From the NCBI RefSeq assembly GCF_025165795.1, contig NZ_JAJAGO010000007.1, positions 124,001-188,000 of the forward strand: a stretch of DNA of 64,000 nucleotides. The letters run 5' to 3'. The position numbers and the translations under genes are program-made. Source of the stretch: Streptomyces gossypii (GTDB taxonomy: Bacteria > Actinomycetota > Actinomycetes > Streptomycetales > Streptomycetaceae). A model generated the notes under the pieces. That model was given only the letters and a program-made list of their open reading frames with translations. It was not told where the DNA came from and did no database searches. Shown in pieces: positions 8,342 to 16,900 of the stretch (positions within the stretch are counted from its first letter, which is position 1; each line of letters opens with the position of its first letter).

Positions 8342-9907
8342 TCAGTCGCGCCGGTACTGGGCGGGCGAGCCCTTGGTGGCCTCGTCCTCGTGGCTGCCCG
8401 CCCGGCCGCGGTCGACGTGGAAGGTCGTCAGGGTGGACACCGGCGAGCGGGGGTCGCGCCGGTCAGCGATCACGCGCATGTGGACGCTGAGGCGCTCCGG
8501 CGTGAGCTCGTAGAGGTCGTAGCCGTAGCGGTTGCCTTCGAAGTACTTCAGGTGCGGGTTGGCCGCGCCCATCACCGGCCCGTTGGAGGCGTTCCACTCG
8601 GAGGAGTACGCGCCTGAGGTGACGGAGTGGGCCGTGAACTCCGTGCCCAGGACCGGCGAGGAGGCGTCCTCGAAGTCGGCGCGGAGGTCGTCGACGAACG
8701 CGGAGTGCCAGTCGCCGGTGACCACCACCAGGTCCTCCAGTCCGCTGGCGTGCACATGCTCCAGCACCTCCCTGCGCTCGGCGAGGAAGCCGTCCCACTG
8801 GTCGGTGAACATGTACGCCCCGCCCGGCGAACCGCGCAGCTGGCTGAGCATGATCGAATTCGCCCAGACGTGCCAGGCGTCCGGCGCGTCACTCACCTGC
8901 CGCTTCAGCCAGCTCTTCTGTCCCGCGCCGAGGATCGTGCCGTCCGGCAGGTTCTGCGCGGAGCGGTACGAGCGCAGGTCGAGCACTGTCAGCTCCAGCA
9001 GGCTGCCCCATCGCCGCACCCGGTGGATCTCCGGGTCGGGCAGCGCGGCGGCTCCGAAGGAGTCACGGTGCGGCATGTGCTCATACCACGCCTGGTACGC
9101 CGCCGCCCGCCGCCGCATGAAGGGAGCTCCGCCGCCCGTGCCGCTGTAGTCGTTGACCACCTCGTGGTCGTCCCAGGTGAGGAACCACGGGTGCGCCGCG
9201 TGCGCCGCACGCAGCGACGCGTCGCCCTTGTAGAGGGCGTGGCGCTTGCGGTAGTCGCCGAGGGTGAGGATCTCGCCGCCGTCGTGGTCGCGTACGTGTT
9301 CCTCGGGGACGCCGCCGACCTGGCCGTGCTCGTAGATGTAGTCCCCCAGGTGGACCACGAAGTCGACGTCCTCACGGGCGACGCCGCGGTGGGCGGCGTA
9401 GTAGCCGTCGTGGAAGGCCTGGCAGTTGACGGCGGCGAAGCGCACCCGTGAGGTCCGGCCGGCGGGCGCGGTCCTCGTCCGTCCGGCACGGCTGGTCCTG
9501 CCGAGGGCGGAGAAGGCATACCAGTACTCGTGCCCCGCGGCCAGCCCGCCGACGGGAACGTGCACGCTGTGGCCGAGGGTCGCGGACGCGGGCACCGTGC
9601 CACGGGCGACCACTTTTCGCAGCCCGCGGTCCCGGGCGACGACCCAGCCCACCTCGACGATGTCGGGCAAGTCCTGTACCTCGGCTAGAGGTTCGGGCGC
9701 CAGCCTGGTCCACAGCACCACCGAGTGGGGCTGGGGGTCGCCGGAGGCGATGCCGAGGGTGAAGGGAGCCCGGTCGTACGTGGCTCCCAGGGCCTCGGCG
9801 GCCTCGCGGGCCTGGGCGGGAGTCAGGCCCGCCGTCAGCGGCCAGGCGGTGCCCAGGGCCCCGGCGGCGGCCGCGGACTTCAGCAGATCACGACGGTTGA
9901 GCGTCAT
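8342..9907 (-). CDS. phoD: Tat-exported PhoD-type alkaline phosphatase/phosphodiesterase
   Basis: A protein of 521 residues. The signal (LNRRDLLKSAAAAGALGTAWP) is a twin-arginine leader. The mature enzyme starts with FTLGIASGDPQPHSVVLWTRL, the PhoD N-terminal fold. The metallophosphatase domain follows: VNCQAFHDGYY with the cysteine used as iron ligand in Bacillus PhoD, then VVHLGDYIYEHG, TWDDHEVVNDYSG, WVWANSIM-like AWHVWANSIML, and VVVTGDWHSAFVDDL. It releases phosphate from phosphoesters outside the cell, and the family normally uses iron and calcium. Its start overlaps the upstream gene by four bases (ATGA), so the pair is translationally coupled. No convincing PHO box was found upstream of the pair. 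Confidence 0.93.
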   Translation of the reverse strand: MTLNRRDLLKSAAAAGALGTAWPLTAGLTPAQAREAAEALGATYDRAPFTLGIASGDPQPHSVVLWTRLAPEPLAEVQDLPDIVEVGWVVARDRGLRKVVARGTVPASATLGHSVHVPVGGLAAGHEYWYAFSALGRTSRAGRTRTAPAGRTSRVRFAAVNCQAFHDGYYAAHRGVAREDVDFVVHLGDYIYEHGQVGGVPEEHVRDHDGGEILTLGDYRKRHALYKGDASLRAAHAAHPWFLTWDDHEVVNDYSGTGGGAPFMRRRAAAYQAWYEHMPHRDSFGAAALPDPEIHRVRRWGSLLELTVLDLRSYRSAQNLPDGTILGAGQKSWLKRQVSDAPDAWHVWANSIMLSQLRGSPGGAYMFTDQWDGFLAERREVLEHVHASGLEDLVVVTGDWHSAFVDDLRADFEDASSPVLGTEFTAHSVTSGAYSSEWNASNGPVMGAANPHLKYFEGNRYGYDLYELTPERLSVHMRVIADRRDPRSPVSTLTTFHVDRGRAGSHEDEATKGSPAQYRRD

Positions 9908-10479
9908 GGCCGGTCTCCTTTGACGCCGAGGGTGAGGGATATCGCGTCGGCGTAGCCGTCGTTGGAGCTGCCGCCGCTGCGGGTGAAGACCAGCAGCAGC
10001 CGGGCGCCGCGGGCTCCGGGCGGCACGGTGGCGCTGTCGGTGCTCTCCACCAGCGCCGTGCGCCCGTCGCGCTCCCCCGCCGTGACGGGGCCCAGCACGC
10101 TCAGCGCGAGCGGCGTCCCCCTGGCGTCCCGGAACTCCACGGACAGCCGGGCGCCGTCCTCCTGCGTCGCGTAGCCGCCGAGCCAGGCGGTGACCGTGTA
10201 CCGCACCCCGCCCGCGTCGACGGCGGCGTGCCCGGTGGTCCCGCGCCTCGGCAGCTCGATGTCCTGCGTCAGCGCGGTACGGGGACTGTTGCCGCCCGAG
10301 AAGAAACGGCTGCCGCGTGCTGCGGGGCCCGGGTCCTGCGGGGTCGGATACCCGCCGCCCAGGTCGTAGTTGATGAGCGCTGGAGCCCCCTGCGTGATGC
10401 GCCAGCCGGTGACGGAGCGGACCGGCTCCGGGGTGCCTCCCGGCCCGTTCTCGGCATCACCGTTGACGACGAGTGTCAC
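9904..10479 (-). CDS. Unknown protein with carbohydrate-binding-like (jelly-roll) architecture, coupled to phoD
   Basis: A protein of 191 residues with a GTG start preceded by CCAGGAGGC. The sequence pattern (LVVNGDAENG at the N-terminus, SVTGWRITQG, RGSRFFSGG, LTQDIELP, YTVTAWLGGY, RLSVEFRDARG, ending RLLLVFTRSGGSSNDGYADAISLTL) is that of beta-sandwich modules related to carbohydrate-binding or Fn-like adhesion folds. No signal peptide is visible, so it may be cytoplasmic or exported with a partner. Because PhoD uses the Tat route, which carries folded complexes, hitch-hiking export with PhoD is conceivable but untested. The four-base overlap with phoD suggests a joint function. Family name not recognised. 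Confidence 0.75.
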   Translation of the reverse strand: MTLVVNGDAENGPGGTPEPVRSVTGWRITQGAPALINYDLGGGYPTPQDPGPAARGSRFFSGGNSPRTALTQDIELPRRGTTGHAAVDAGGVRYTVTAWLGGYATQEDGARLSVEFRDARGTPLALSVLGPVTAGERDGRTALVESTDSATVPPGARGARLLLVFTRSGGSSNDGYADAISLTLGVKGDRP

Positions 10480-10752
10480 GCCTGCCTCCTGGCGGTGGGG
10501 TACTTGGGCGCCTGCATCACACCAGCTGAATGTGAATCGGCAAAGGACGCCTGACGAATCCCGGCCGACGCTCTGCCCCTGGCAAGGGCGTGGCCGCGGA
10601 CGTGTCCGCCCCGGCAGGCGACGGAGTACTCCACCACTCCGTCAAGAAGACCTCGCCGCCCCGGAACACATCCTCGCCTGACCCCGGCCACAGGGCGCTG
10701 GTGGGGCGCGTTGAACCGCAGCCCGGTCAACGCCTCGGTGGCGGCGCCCGGT

Positions 10753-10872
10753 TCAGCTGACGAAGCGGCAGCCGGAGGTGTGGGACGCCGCTTCGGTGGC
10801 GGCCGTGTCCGCCGCTCCGGCGCGGATCGCGTCGAGCAGCCGGGCGTGGTCCATGTACTCGCGCAGACCCGC
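10753..10872 (-). pseudogene. C-terminal scrap of a GntR/FadR-type regulator (FCD domain)
   Basis: Minus-strand reading gives LREYMDHARLLDAIRAGAADT and a stop at 10753. This resembles the last helices of FCD ligand-binding domains (pattern HxxLLDAIRAGDADAA). Everything upstream (HTH domain and most of the FCD) is absent and is replaced by the 9-bp tandem repeat. It is a non-functional remnant if the assignment is right. The match is short, so confidence is moderate. Confidence 0.5.
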
Positions 10873-10913
10873 ATGCCTGCGATGCCTGCGATGCCTGCGA
10901 TGCCTGCGATGCC
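10873..10913. repeat. 9-bp tandem repeat, 4.5 copies
   Basis: The unit ATGCCTGCG is repeated from 10873 with period 9 and ends in ATGCC. It sits exactly at the broken edge of the FCD remnant. In the plus-strand frame it would encode Met-Pro-Ala repeats, but no real gene uses it. Confidence 0.85.
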
Positions 10914-10991
10914 AGAGTATCGCTTGTGCACATGCCTTGCTGCGGCGATGTTTGGGGTGTCCCACCGACGACGGACGACGGGCACGACCAC

Positions 10992-11170
10992 GAGCGCATC
11001 GACGTAGTCGTCTCGAACGCGGGCTTCGGCGACTTCGGCACGGCCGAGGACCTCACCGACGAACAGGTCGAGCAAGCGATCGCCACGAATCTCACCGGCT
11101 CGATCCAGCTCGCCCGCCGTGCGGTCCCGCACCTGCGCGAGCAGGGCGGCGGCGTGCTCGTCCAACTGTA
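10992..11170 (+). pseudogene. Fragment of a short-chain dehydrogenase/reductase
   Basis: The translation ERIDVVVSNAGFGDFGTAED, continuing LTDEQVEQAIATNLTGSIQLARRAVPHLREQGGGVLVQL, is the central part of an SDR enzyme. It includes the NAG motif and the stretch leading to the catalytic serine strand. The N-terminal cofactor motif TGxxxGIG and the YxxxK catalytic pair are missing. A possible further scrap continues in another frame (VAGQSG). It lies upstream of the LysR gene at 11328; LysR-SDR pairs are common, so the LysR may once have controlled this enzyme. Confidence 0.7.
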
Positions 11171-11327
11171 TGGTCGCCGGCCAGTCCGGCGTTGCCCACC
11201 CCACCATCGAGGCGGCGCTGTCCGACGACCCGGCGCTGACAGCGTCTGAACGAAGGGCGACGACCGATGGAGGCAACCGGCCCTCGGCCGGCCACAACCA
11301 ACGGTTGTACACGCCTAAGATGCGCTG

Positions 11328-12296
11328 ATGGACACCGAGGCCTTGCGATCGTTCGTCCGGGCGGCCGAGCTCGGGCGGTTGCAGCATGCGGCCGGCGAGC
11401 TGGGCGTGACGCAGCAGGCAGTCTCCAAGCGGATCGCCGCCCTGGAACGCGAGCTGGAGGCGCGTCTGTTCACACGTAGCGCCCGAGGGGTTGAGCTGAC
11501 GCTCGATGGTCAGGCGCTTCTCCCGCACGCGCGGAGCATCGTCGCGGGTGTCGAGCGCGCCATCACCGCGGTAAGGCCGGGCTCCCGGGCCCTTCGTATC
11601 GACGTTCTCGGCCTGCGAAGCGCGCAGGCCGTTGTTCTGCACGACTATTGGCGAGCGCATCCGGAGACCAACCTCGACGTGGTGACCCTCAGGGTGAACG
11701 ACCCACGCGCGGTGGTCGCCGCCGTCGAAGCAGGCGATGTCGATGCCTCGTTCCGTACCGTCACCGACCCGGCCGCACTGCCGCCCGACGTGCAGATGAT
11801 CCACGCGTTCGACTCGGCGCTGGAACTTCTCGTCGGCCCGGGACACCCGCTCGCCTCCGCGCGACGACTGACACCACCGCAGCTGCGTAAGCACCGGATA
11901 TGGGTGCCGGGTATCGCTCCCCGCAGCGAGTGGGCGGAGTTCTACGATCAGCTCGCCACCGACTTCGATCTGCGCATCGACGCGGCAGGCCCGCACTTCG
12001 GAGACGAGGTGCTCCTGGAGACCCTCGCGGACTCCGCGGACGTGGCCACGCTCGTCGGGGCACGCGACAGGTACATGTGGCCGACGAACCACGACCTGCG
12101 CCGCATCCCTGTCGTGAATCCGACTCTCGCATACCCGCTCTCGCTGATCCTCCCCAGAACGAATCCGCATCCAGGGCTCCGCAAGATCATCACCCACCTC
12201 GGCAGCCTGCCAAGGCTCCCTGAGACGGTCTGGCTCCCCTCCTGGGCAACGACGCCGCGGCGCGGTACACCGAAAGGATCGCGGCATGTCCAGTGA
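11328..12296 (+). CDS. LysR-type transcriptional regulator
   Basis: A protein of 322 residues. The N-terminal winged HTH reads ALRSFVRAAELGRLQHAAGE, then VTQQAVSKRIAALERELEARLF and LTLDGQALLPHA, matching the LysR pattern in residues 4-65. The effector-binding domain covers about 90-300 (RIDVLGLRSAQAVVLHDYW, VDASFRTV, LVGPGHPLAS, VGARDRYMWP). Its last codons overlap the start of the acetyltransferase by 11 bases, so the two are very likely cotranscribed. Its target is unknown. A decayed second LysR effector domain lies beyond the acetyltransferase. Confidence 0.92.
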   Translation: MDTEALRSFVRAAELGRLQHAAGELGVTQQAVSKRIAALERELEARLFTRSARGVELTLDGQALLPHARSIVAGVERAITAVRPGSRALRIDVLGLRSAQAVVLHDYWRAHPETNLDVVTLRVNDPRAVVAAVEAGDVDASFRTVTDPAALPPDVQMIHAFDSALELLVGPGHPLASARRLTPPQLRKHRIWVPGIAPRSEWAEFYDQLATDFDLRIDAAGPHFGDEVLLETLADSADVATLVGARDRYMWPTNHDLRRIPVVNPTLAYPLSLILPRTNPHPGLRKIITHLGSLPRLPETVWLPSWATTPRRGTPKGSRHVQ

Positions 12297-12828
12297 CCGC
12301 CTCATGCGCATCCGCAGCGCCGAGTTCCAGGCCATGGCCGAGAGAGTCCTGCGGGTCACCGAGCTCACCTCCCGCCTGAACGTCCTGCCCTTCGAGGACG
12401 AGGCGGGCAAGGCGGACCTGTTCGAAAAGATCCTCGCCAAGCCACTGCCGCCGAAGGTCACGATCTATCCGCCCTTCTACACGGACCACGGCCTTCACCT
12501 CGACCTCGCGGAGCGCGTGTTCATCAACCAGAACTGCACGTTCCTGGACTACGCCGGGATCCGGCTCGGCGAGCGCGTGATGGTCGGGCCGAAGGCCACC
12601 TTCATCACCGTCGGGCACCCGGTCGATCCTGAGGAGCGACGGGAATGGCTGAGCGGAGCTCCCATCGATGTGGCGGAGAACGTGTGGATCGGCGCCGGTG
12701 CCACGATCCTGCCCGGCGTCAGCATCGGCCGTGATGCCGTGGTCGCCGCCGGCGCGGTCGTGGCCGATGACGTACCGCCGGCAAGCCTGGTGACCGGTGG
12801 CAAGGGAACCGTGCACCGAAGCTGGTGA
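12286..12828 (+). CDS. Sugar O-acetyltransferase, LacA/Maa type
   Basis: A protein of 180 residues, normal for galactoside/maltose acetyltransferases. The N-terminal Mac domain is followed by a left-handed beta-helix of hexapeptide repeats (INQNCTFLDYAGIRLGERVM, VWIGAGATILPGVSIGRDAV, VVAAGAVVADDVPP). The catalytic histidine is in TVGHPVDPEERR. It transfers acetyl from acetyl-CoA to a sugar hydroxyl; the natural sugar is not predictable. The start lies inside the end of the upstream LysR gene, indicating translational coupling. Confidence 0.92.
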   Translation: MSSDRLMRIRSAEFQAMAERVLRVTELTSRLNVLPFEDEAGKADLFEKILAKPLPPKVTIYPPFYTDHGLHLDLAERVFINQNCTFLDYAGIRLGERVMVGPKATFITVGHPVDPEERREWLSGAPIDVAENVWIGAGATILPGVSIGRDAVVAAGAVVADDVPPASLVTGGKGTVHRSW

Positions 12829-12929
12829 CCGACTCTCCGGGCCAGCGGCCAGGCGGCGCCGCGCGCGATGAGGAGGGGCGTTCTTTGCCGGCCCCGCGCT
12901 TCGCGCATGCCGTCGAACCATGTCGGAGC

Positions 12930-13330
12930 TGACGCTGACGGGTTGTGGGAGGCGAGCAGCCCCGCACAGCTGCACCGCCTTCGCGCCGGACGGATCGAGG
13001 TGGCCGTGGTGGCGATCGGTGAGGGGCTTCCCGACTGCGACTTGACGGGGCTGCGTATCGCGGTCCCGCGCACCGGTCGCGGCCTGGGAGTGGCCGTCGG
13101 CGCCGGTCATCCGCTGGCTTCCCGGGAGGAAGTGCACGTTGACGGTCTGGCCCAGGAAGCGTGGATCGTGGGAGCGGGAGGGAAGGTGAACCGCAGTTCG
13201 GCGCCTGGCCGACACCTGAGGCTCCCCGTGTGGCTCTCGGTCCTCCCCGGACTGGCGACGGACACCGTCCCTCACGGCGTGAAGTGGCTGCGTGTGCAGA
13301 TCGGGCGCGGCAGCCCTGGCGACGTTCCTG
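12930..13330 (+). pseudogene. LysR effector-domain remnant with frameshifts
   Basis: Plus-strand translation gives AQLHRLRAGRIEVAVVAIGE, then RTGRGLGVAVGAGHPLASRE and EEVHVDGLAQEAWIVGAG, a typical LysR ligand-binding domain. Near 13180 the match jumps frame to EGEPQFGAWPTPEAPRVAL. Near 13240 it returns to the first frame with VLPGLATDTVPHGVKWLRVQ, the usual LysR C-terminal strand. No HTH domain is present. It is therefore a 5'-truncated, doubly frameshifted gene. It lies downstream of the intact LysR/acetyltransferase pair and may be a relic of a duplication or of a replaced regulator. Confidence 0.78.
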
Positions 13331-13371
13331 TTGGCGGGGCGGTCGCGCGCCCGTCAGCCGCCGCTCCCGGT

Positions 13372-13926
13372 TCATCTCGCTCCCGGGTTGCGGCTTCCGG
13401 CTCGATTCTTCGCGATGTTCCGTACCTTCTTGGTGTTGCCGGACTCGGCGAGCAGGGCGAGTACCGGCAGCGACGCCGACTTCTCGGCGAGGACACGCTG
13501 CATCCAGTCCGTGACTTCTGCCAACTCGGCCGGCCTGGGCACGTGACCGTCCTTGATGGACAGGTAGAACACCCAGTCGTGGGTGCGGCGACGGATGAAC
13601 TCGCGGTGCTTCTCCGCCTTGAGCTGGTCGATCTCCGGCAGCAGTTCGGCGGACCACTGCCGGAACTCGGCAGGACCGACCGCCTTCATCGCAATCCTGT
13701 CCACGAGGTCGACCACCGCCGTCTTGGACACCATCTCGATGGGGTCACGCAGGATCACGGCCACGATCCCGCGGTCTCGGTCGCGGCTGCGCGAGGCAGC
13801 GATCACTGAAACCACGCGTTGGTATACGGACGATCGCACGTGCTCGTCCGCGACGGCATCGTAGACGTCCACGTCCACGATGCCGGCCTCGGCGAGCAAC
13901 GCGGCTAGGTCGGCGTGCAATGTCAT
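13372..13926 (-). CDS. Unknown protein, probable immunity protein of the RHS toxin
   Basis: A protein of 184 residues, soluble and helix-rich, with no signal or membrane segment. Recognisable stretches are VDVDVYDAVADEHVRSSVYQ, AVILRDPIEMVSKTAVVDLV, REFIRRRTHDWVFYLSI and a basic tail KKVRNIAKNR. I do not recognise the family. Its ATG lies 23 bases after the RHS stop on the same strand, in the place where polymorphic toxin loci keep the cognate immunity gene. The immunity role is inferred from position only. A housekeeping role is unlikely because the gene lies between a toxin and a pseudogene. An 8-bp tandem repeat occupies the junction with the toxin. Confidence 0.7.
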   Translation of the reverse strand: MTLHADLAALLAEAGIVDVDVYDAVADEHVRSSVYQRVVSVIAASRSRDRDRGIVAVILRDPIEMVSKTAVVDLVDRIAMKAVGPAEFRQWSAELLPEIDQLKAEKHREFIRRRTHDWVFYLSIKDGHVPRPAELAEVTDWMQRVLAEKSASLPVLALLAESGNTKKVRNIAKNRAGSRNPGAR

Positions 13927-13956
13927 CGCTTCATCACTTCGTCACTTCGTCACTTC
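13922..13956. repeat. 8-bp tandem repeat across the toxin stop and downstream start
   Basis: On the minus strand, GAAGTGAC-type octamers occur about four times in a row (GAAGTGAC, GAAGTGAC, GAAGTGAT, GAAGCGAT). They contain both the RHS stop codon (13950-13952) and the ATG of the next gene (13924-13926). Because 8 is not a multiple of 3, a gain or loss of a unit would change the toxin C-terminus or the spacing to the immunity gene. Confidence 0.8.
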
Positions 13957-16900
13957 TCGCAAGAGTGCTTCTTGGCGGCCTCGCGCCGCTCCCGTTCATC
14001 CCGTTCCTCCGCTTGATTTCGCCTGCCGAGCTTCCTGACGGCTTGTCTGACCTCCGTCTTGTAGTGTTCCACCGCTTGTCGCTGCGTACGTGTGAGCTCC
14101 GGTTGGCCGTCAATGGGGTGGCCGTTCGGTCCAATCCTGACCTCGCGGCCCCCGCCACCGGTGACATGGGCGTGCGCCGGCTTGTCGACGTCGTACTCGT
14201 GCACGACGATGCGCACGCCGTTCTTGGTGACGTCCAGGAGGGACAGCCCGAGCGGGTCGAGCCACGTGAACGGATTGGGAACGTAGCTGTGCGGCGCATA
14301 GCCACCGGCGAGACCGATCGGGTCGGGGGTGAGGTAGCGGGCCGTTTCCGGGTCGTAGTAGCGGAAGTAGTTGTGGTTCAGGCCGGTTTCGGGGTCGGCG
14401 TACTGGCCTGGGAAGCGGAGGGGGCACGACACCCCGTCGGGCGGGGTGGGGAGGGGCGTTCCCCAGAGGGTGGTGCGGTGTTGCCAGGCGAGGTGGCCGT
14501 CGGGGGTGAGAAGTTCGGTGGGCGTGCCTGTCAGGTCCGTGACGATCGCGTGGAAGCGGGCACTCCCGGTGAGCGGCTCCCGGTCGGTCTGGGTCAGGGG
14601 GCGGTGGGTGCCGGGTGCGTAGTCCCAGGTGGTCGTCGCACCGGCTTGGGTGGATTGTTCGGCGAGACGGGTGGCGTCCCAGGTGAAGATGAGGGACGTG
14701 CCGGCTGGGCCCGTCTTGGATATGCGGCGGCCGAGTGGGTCGTAGGCATAGCGCCACTGCCCGCCTTCGGGAGTCGTCGCCGATATCAGGCGGTCTGCCG
14801 CGTTCCAGGTGTAGATCCAGGTGCGGGTCTGGCCGTTGAGGAGTCTGCGGGTTTTGCGAATCAGCCTGCCGGCCGCGTCGTGTTCGTGGGTGGTGCGGCC
14901 CGCGAGGCGGACCAGGGTGCCGGAGAACTCGCGGTCACCCGGGGCCGGGTGGTCCGGTGCCGTGGCGTGGGTCTGGTTGCCCGCCGTGTCGTAGGCGTAC
15001 GTCTCCGTCCAGCCGTGTGCCTGGACGCCCGTCACCCGGCCCACCGGGTCGAGGTTGAAGTGGCGCGTGCCGGTGGTGAGTTCGCGGACCTCGGTGACGT
15101 AGCCGTCGGGGCGGTAGGTGTACGTGCGGTGCTGGAGGAGGTTCTGCGAAGCGGAGGCGGCCGTCTGGTGGGTGAGGCGGTCGGTCGCGTCCCAGCCTTG
15201 GGTGAGGGTGACCGCGCCCATGGCGCGCTCGACCTCACGGCCTGCCGCGTCGTGAGTGAAGGTGAGGGTGCCGCCATCAGTGGTGAGGGCGGACGGGCGG
15301 CCCGCCAAGTCGTATGTCCAGCCGGAGACCAGACCGGAGGGCGTCGTACGGCCGGTGCGGCGGCCCAGCGCGTCGTAGGCGTACGACGTCGTGCGGCCGT
15401 TGACCGTTTCCGTCAGGACCCGACCCAGCGGGTCACGTTCCAGGGTCAGTTCCGCGGCGGCGTTCGCCGCATGGACGAGGGCACCGTTCACGTCGTAGGC
15501 GTAGGTCGTGACCTCGTCGGCTGCTTCGTCGTGCTGGGCCGTCACGCGGTCCGCCGCGTCCAGGGTGTAACGCAGCGTCTCGCCCAGTGCATTGGTCCTG
15601 GCGATGAGGCGGCCCGCCGCGTCGAGGGCGTACGTACGGGTGGCGCCGTTGAAGTCCGTCTCGGCGACCAGACGGCCCGCCGGGTCGTACTCGTAGCTCC
15701 ACTGCTCGCCCTGGGGATTGGTGACAGCGGTAAGCCGCAACTCCGTGTCGTACGCGAACGCGTAGTGCGCACCGTCGGGGTCGGTGCGGGTGGCGGGCAG
15801 GTCGAAGTGGGTGTTCGTGTGGCGGGTGGTGTGTCCGGCCTGGTCGGTGTGGGTGACGAGGTTGCCCTCGCAGTCCCACTGCCACGTCTCGCGCGTCCCG
15901 TCGGGATGTTCGCACCAGGCCGGCTTGCCCTCGATCGTCCAACCGTGCCGGGTGGTGTGCCCCAGCGGGTCGGTGACGGCGGTGATACGGCCGTGTGGCC
16001 CGCGGCGTACGTGGGTCGTGTGACCGGCCGGGTCGGTGACGGTGACCGGGAGGCCCGCGCCGTCGCAGGTCACGGTGGTGGTGTGGCCGAGGGCGTCGGT
16101 GACCGCGGACAGGTGACCAGCGCTGTCGTAGGTGTAGCGGGTCTCCGCCCCGCCCGGGTCGGTGGTCGAGGTACGGGCGCCTCGGTCGTCGTAGGTGTGG
16201 CGCCACACCGCGCCGCCCGGCTCTCGGACCTGGAGTGGCAGCCCCCAGTCGTCGTAGACGACCTCGGTCACGGTCCCGTCGGACAGCTCCACCGACACGG
16301 GACGGCCTTCGTCGTCGTAGGTGTAGCGGGTGGTGTGGCCCAACAGGTCGGTGACGGCGACCGGGTTCCGGTTGGTGGCGTCCCACTCGGTGCGGGTGGT
16401 GTTGCCCAGCGGGTCCGTCTCGGCGATGACCTTGTACGCCTCGTTGCACACGTACGTGGTGGTGTGGCCGTGGGAGTCGGTGTAGCGGGTGGTGCGGGCC
16501 GCCGTGTCGTAGTGGAAGCGCCCCGACAGGATCCCGTCGGGGCCGATGCCGCGCAGGACGCGGCCCCGGTGGTCGTAGACGTAGGCGTACGTGGTGCCGT
16601 TGCGGTCCGTCCAGGAGGTGACGCGGTGCTGGTCGTCGTAGCGGTAACGCAGCGCCTTGCCTGTGGAGTTGACGATCTCGGTCAGGTTCCCGGCCTCATC
16701 GTAGCCGTACGAGATCAGCGTGGTGCTCCGCGCGCCGTCTTCGCCGTGCAGCATGCGCAGCGCGGTGACGCGGAGCAGGCCCGGGTCGGTGTCCACCGCG
16801 ATGCGGTAGCCGCCGGAGTGGGTGATCTCCTTCGGTGCGCCGCGGACGTCGTACGCGAAGTCGATGCGGTCGCCCTCGCCGCTGCGGTCCGTGATCGCCT

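Noticed and set aside
10480..10560. TTCACATTCAGC upstream of the phoD operon as a PHO box
   Set aside because: The two TTCA elements are six bases apart; PhoP direct repeats in Streptomyces are 11 bases apart with GTTCACC cores, so the match fails.
10873..10913. 9-bp repeat array as a CRISPR
   Set aside because: Units are contiguous without spacers and far too short.
10476..12461. Long minus-strand frame of 661 codons
   Set aside because: It is antisense to the LysR and acetyltransferase genes and reads as Arg/Asp/Gly-rich shadow sequence typical of high-GC DNA.
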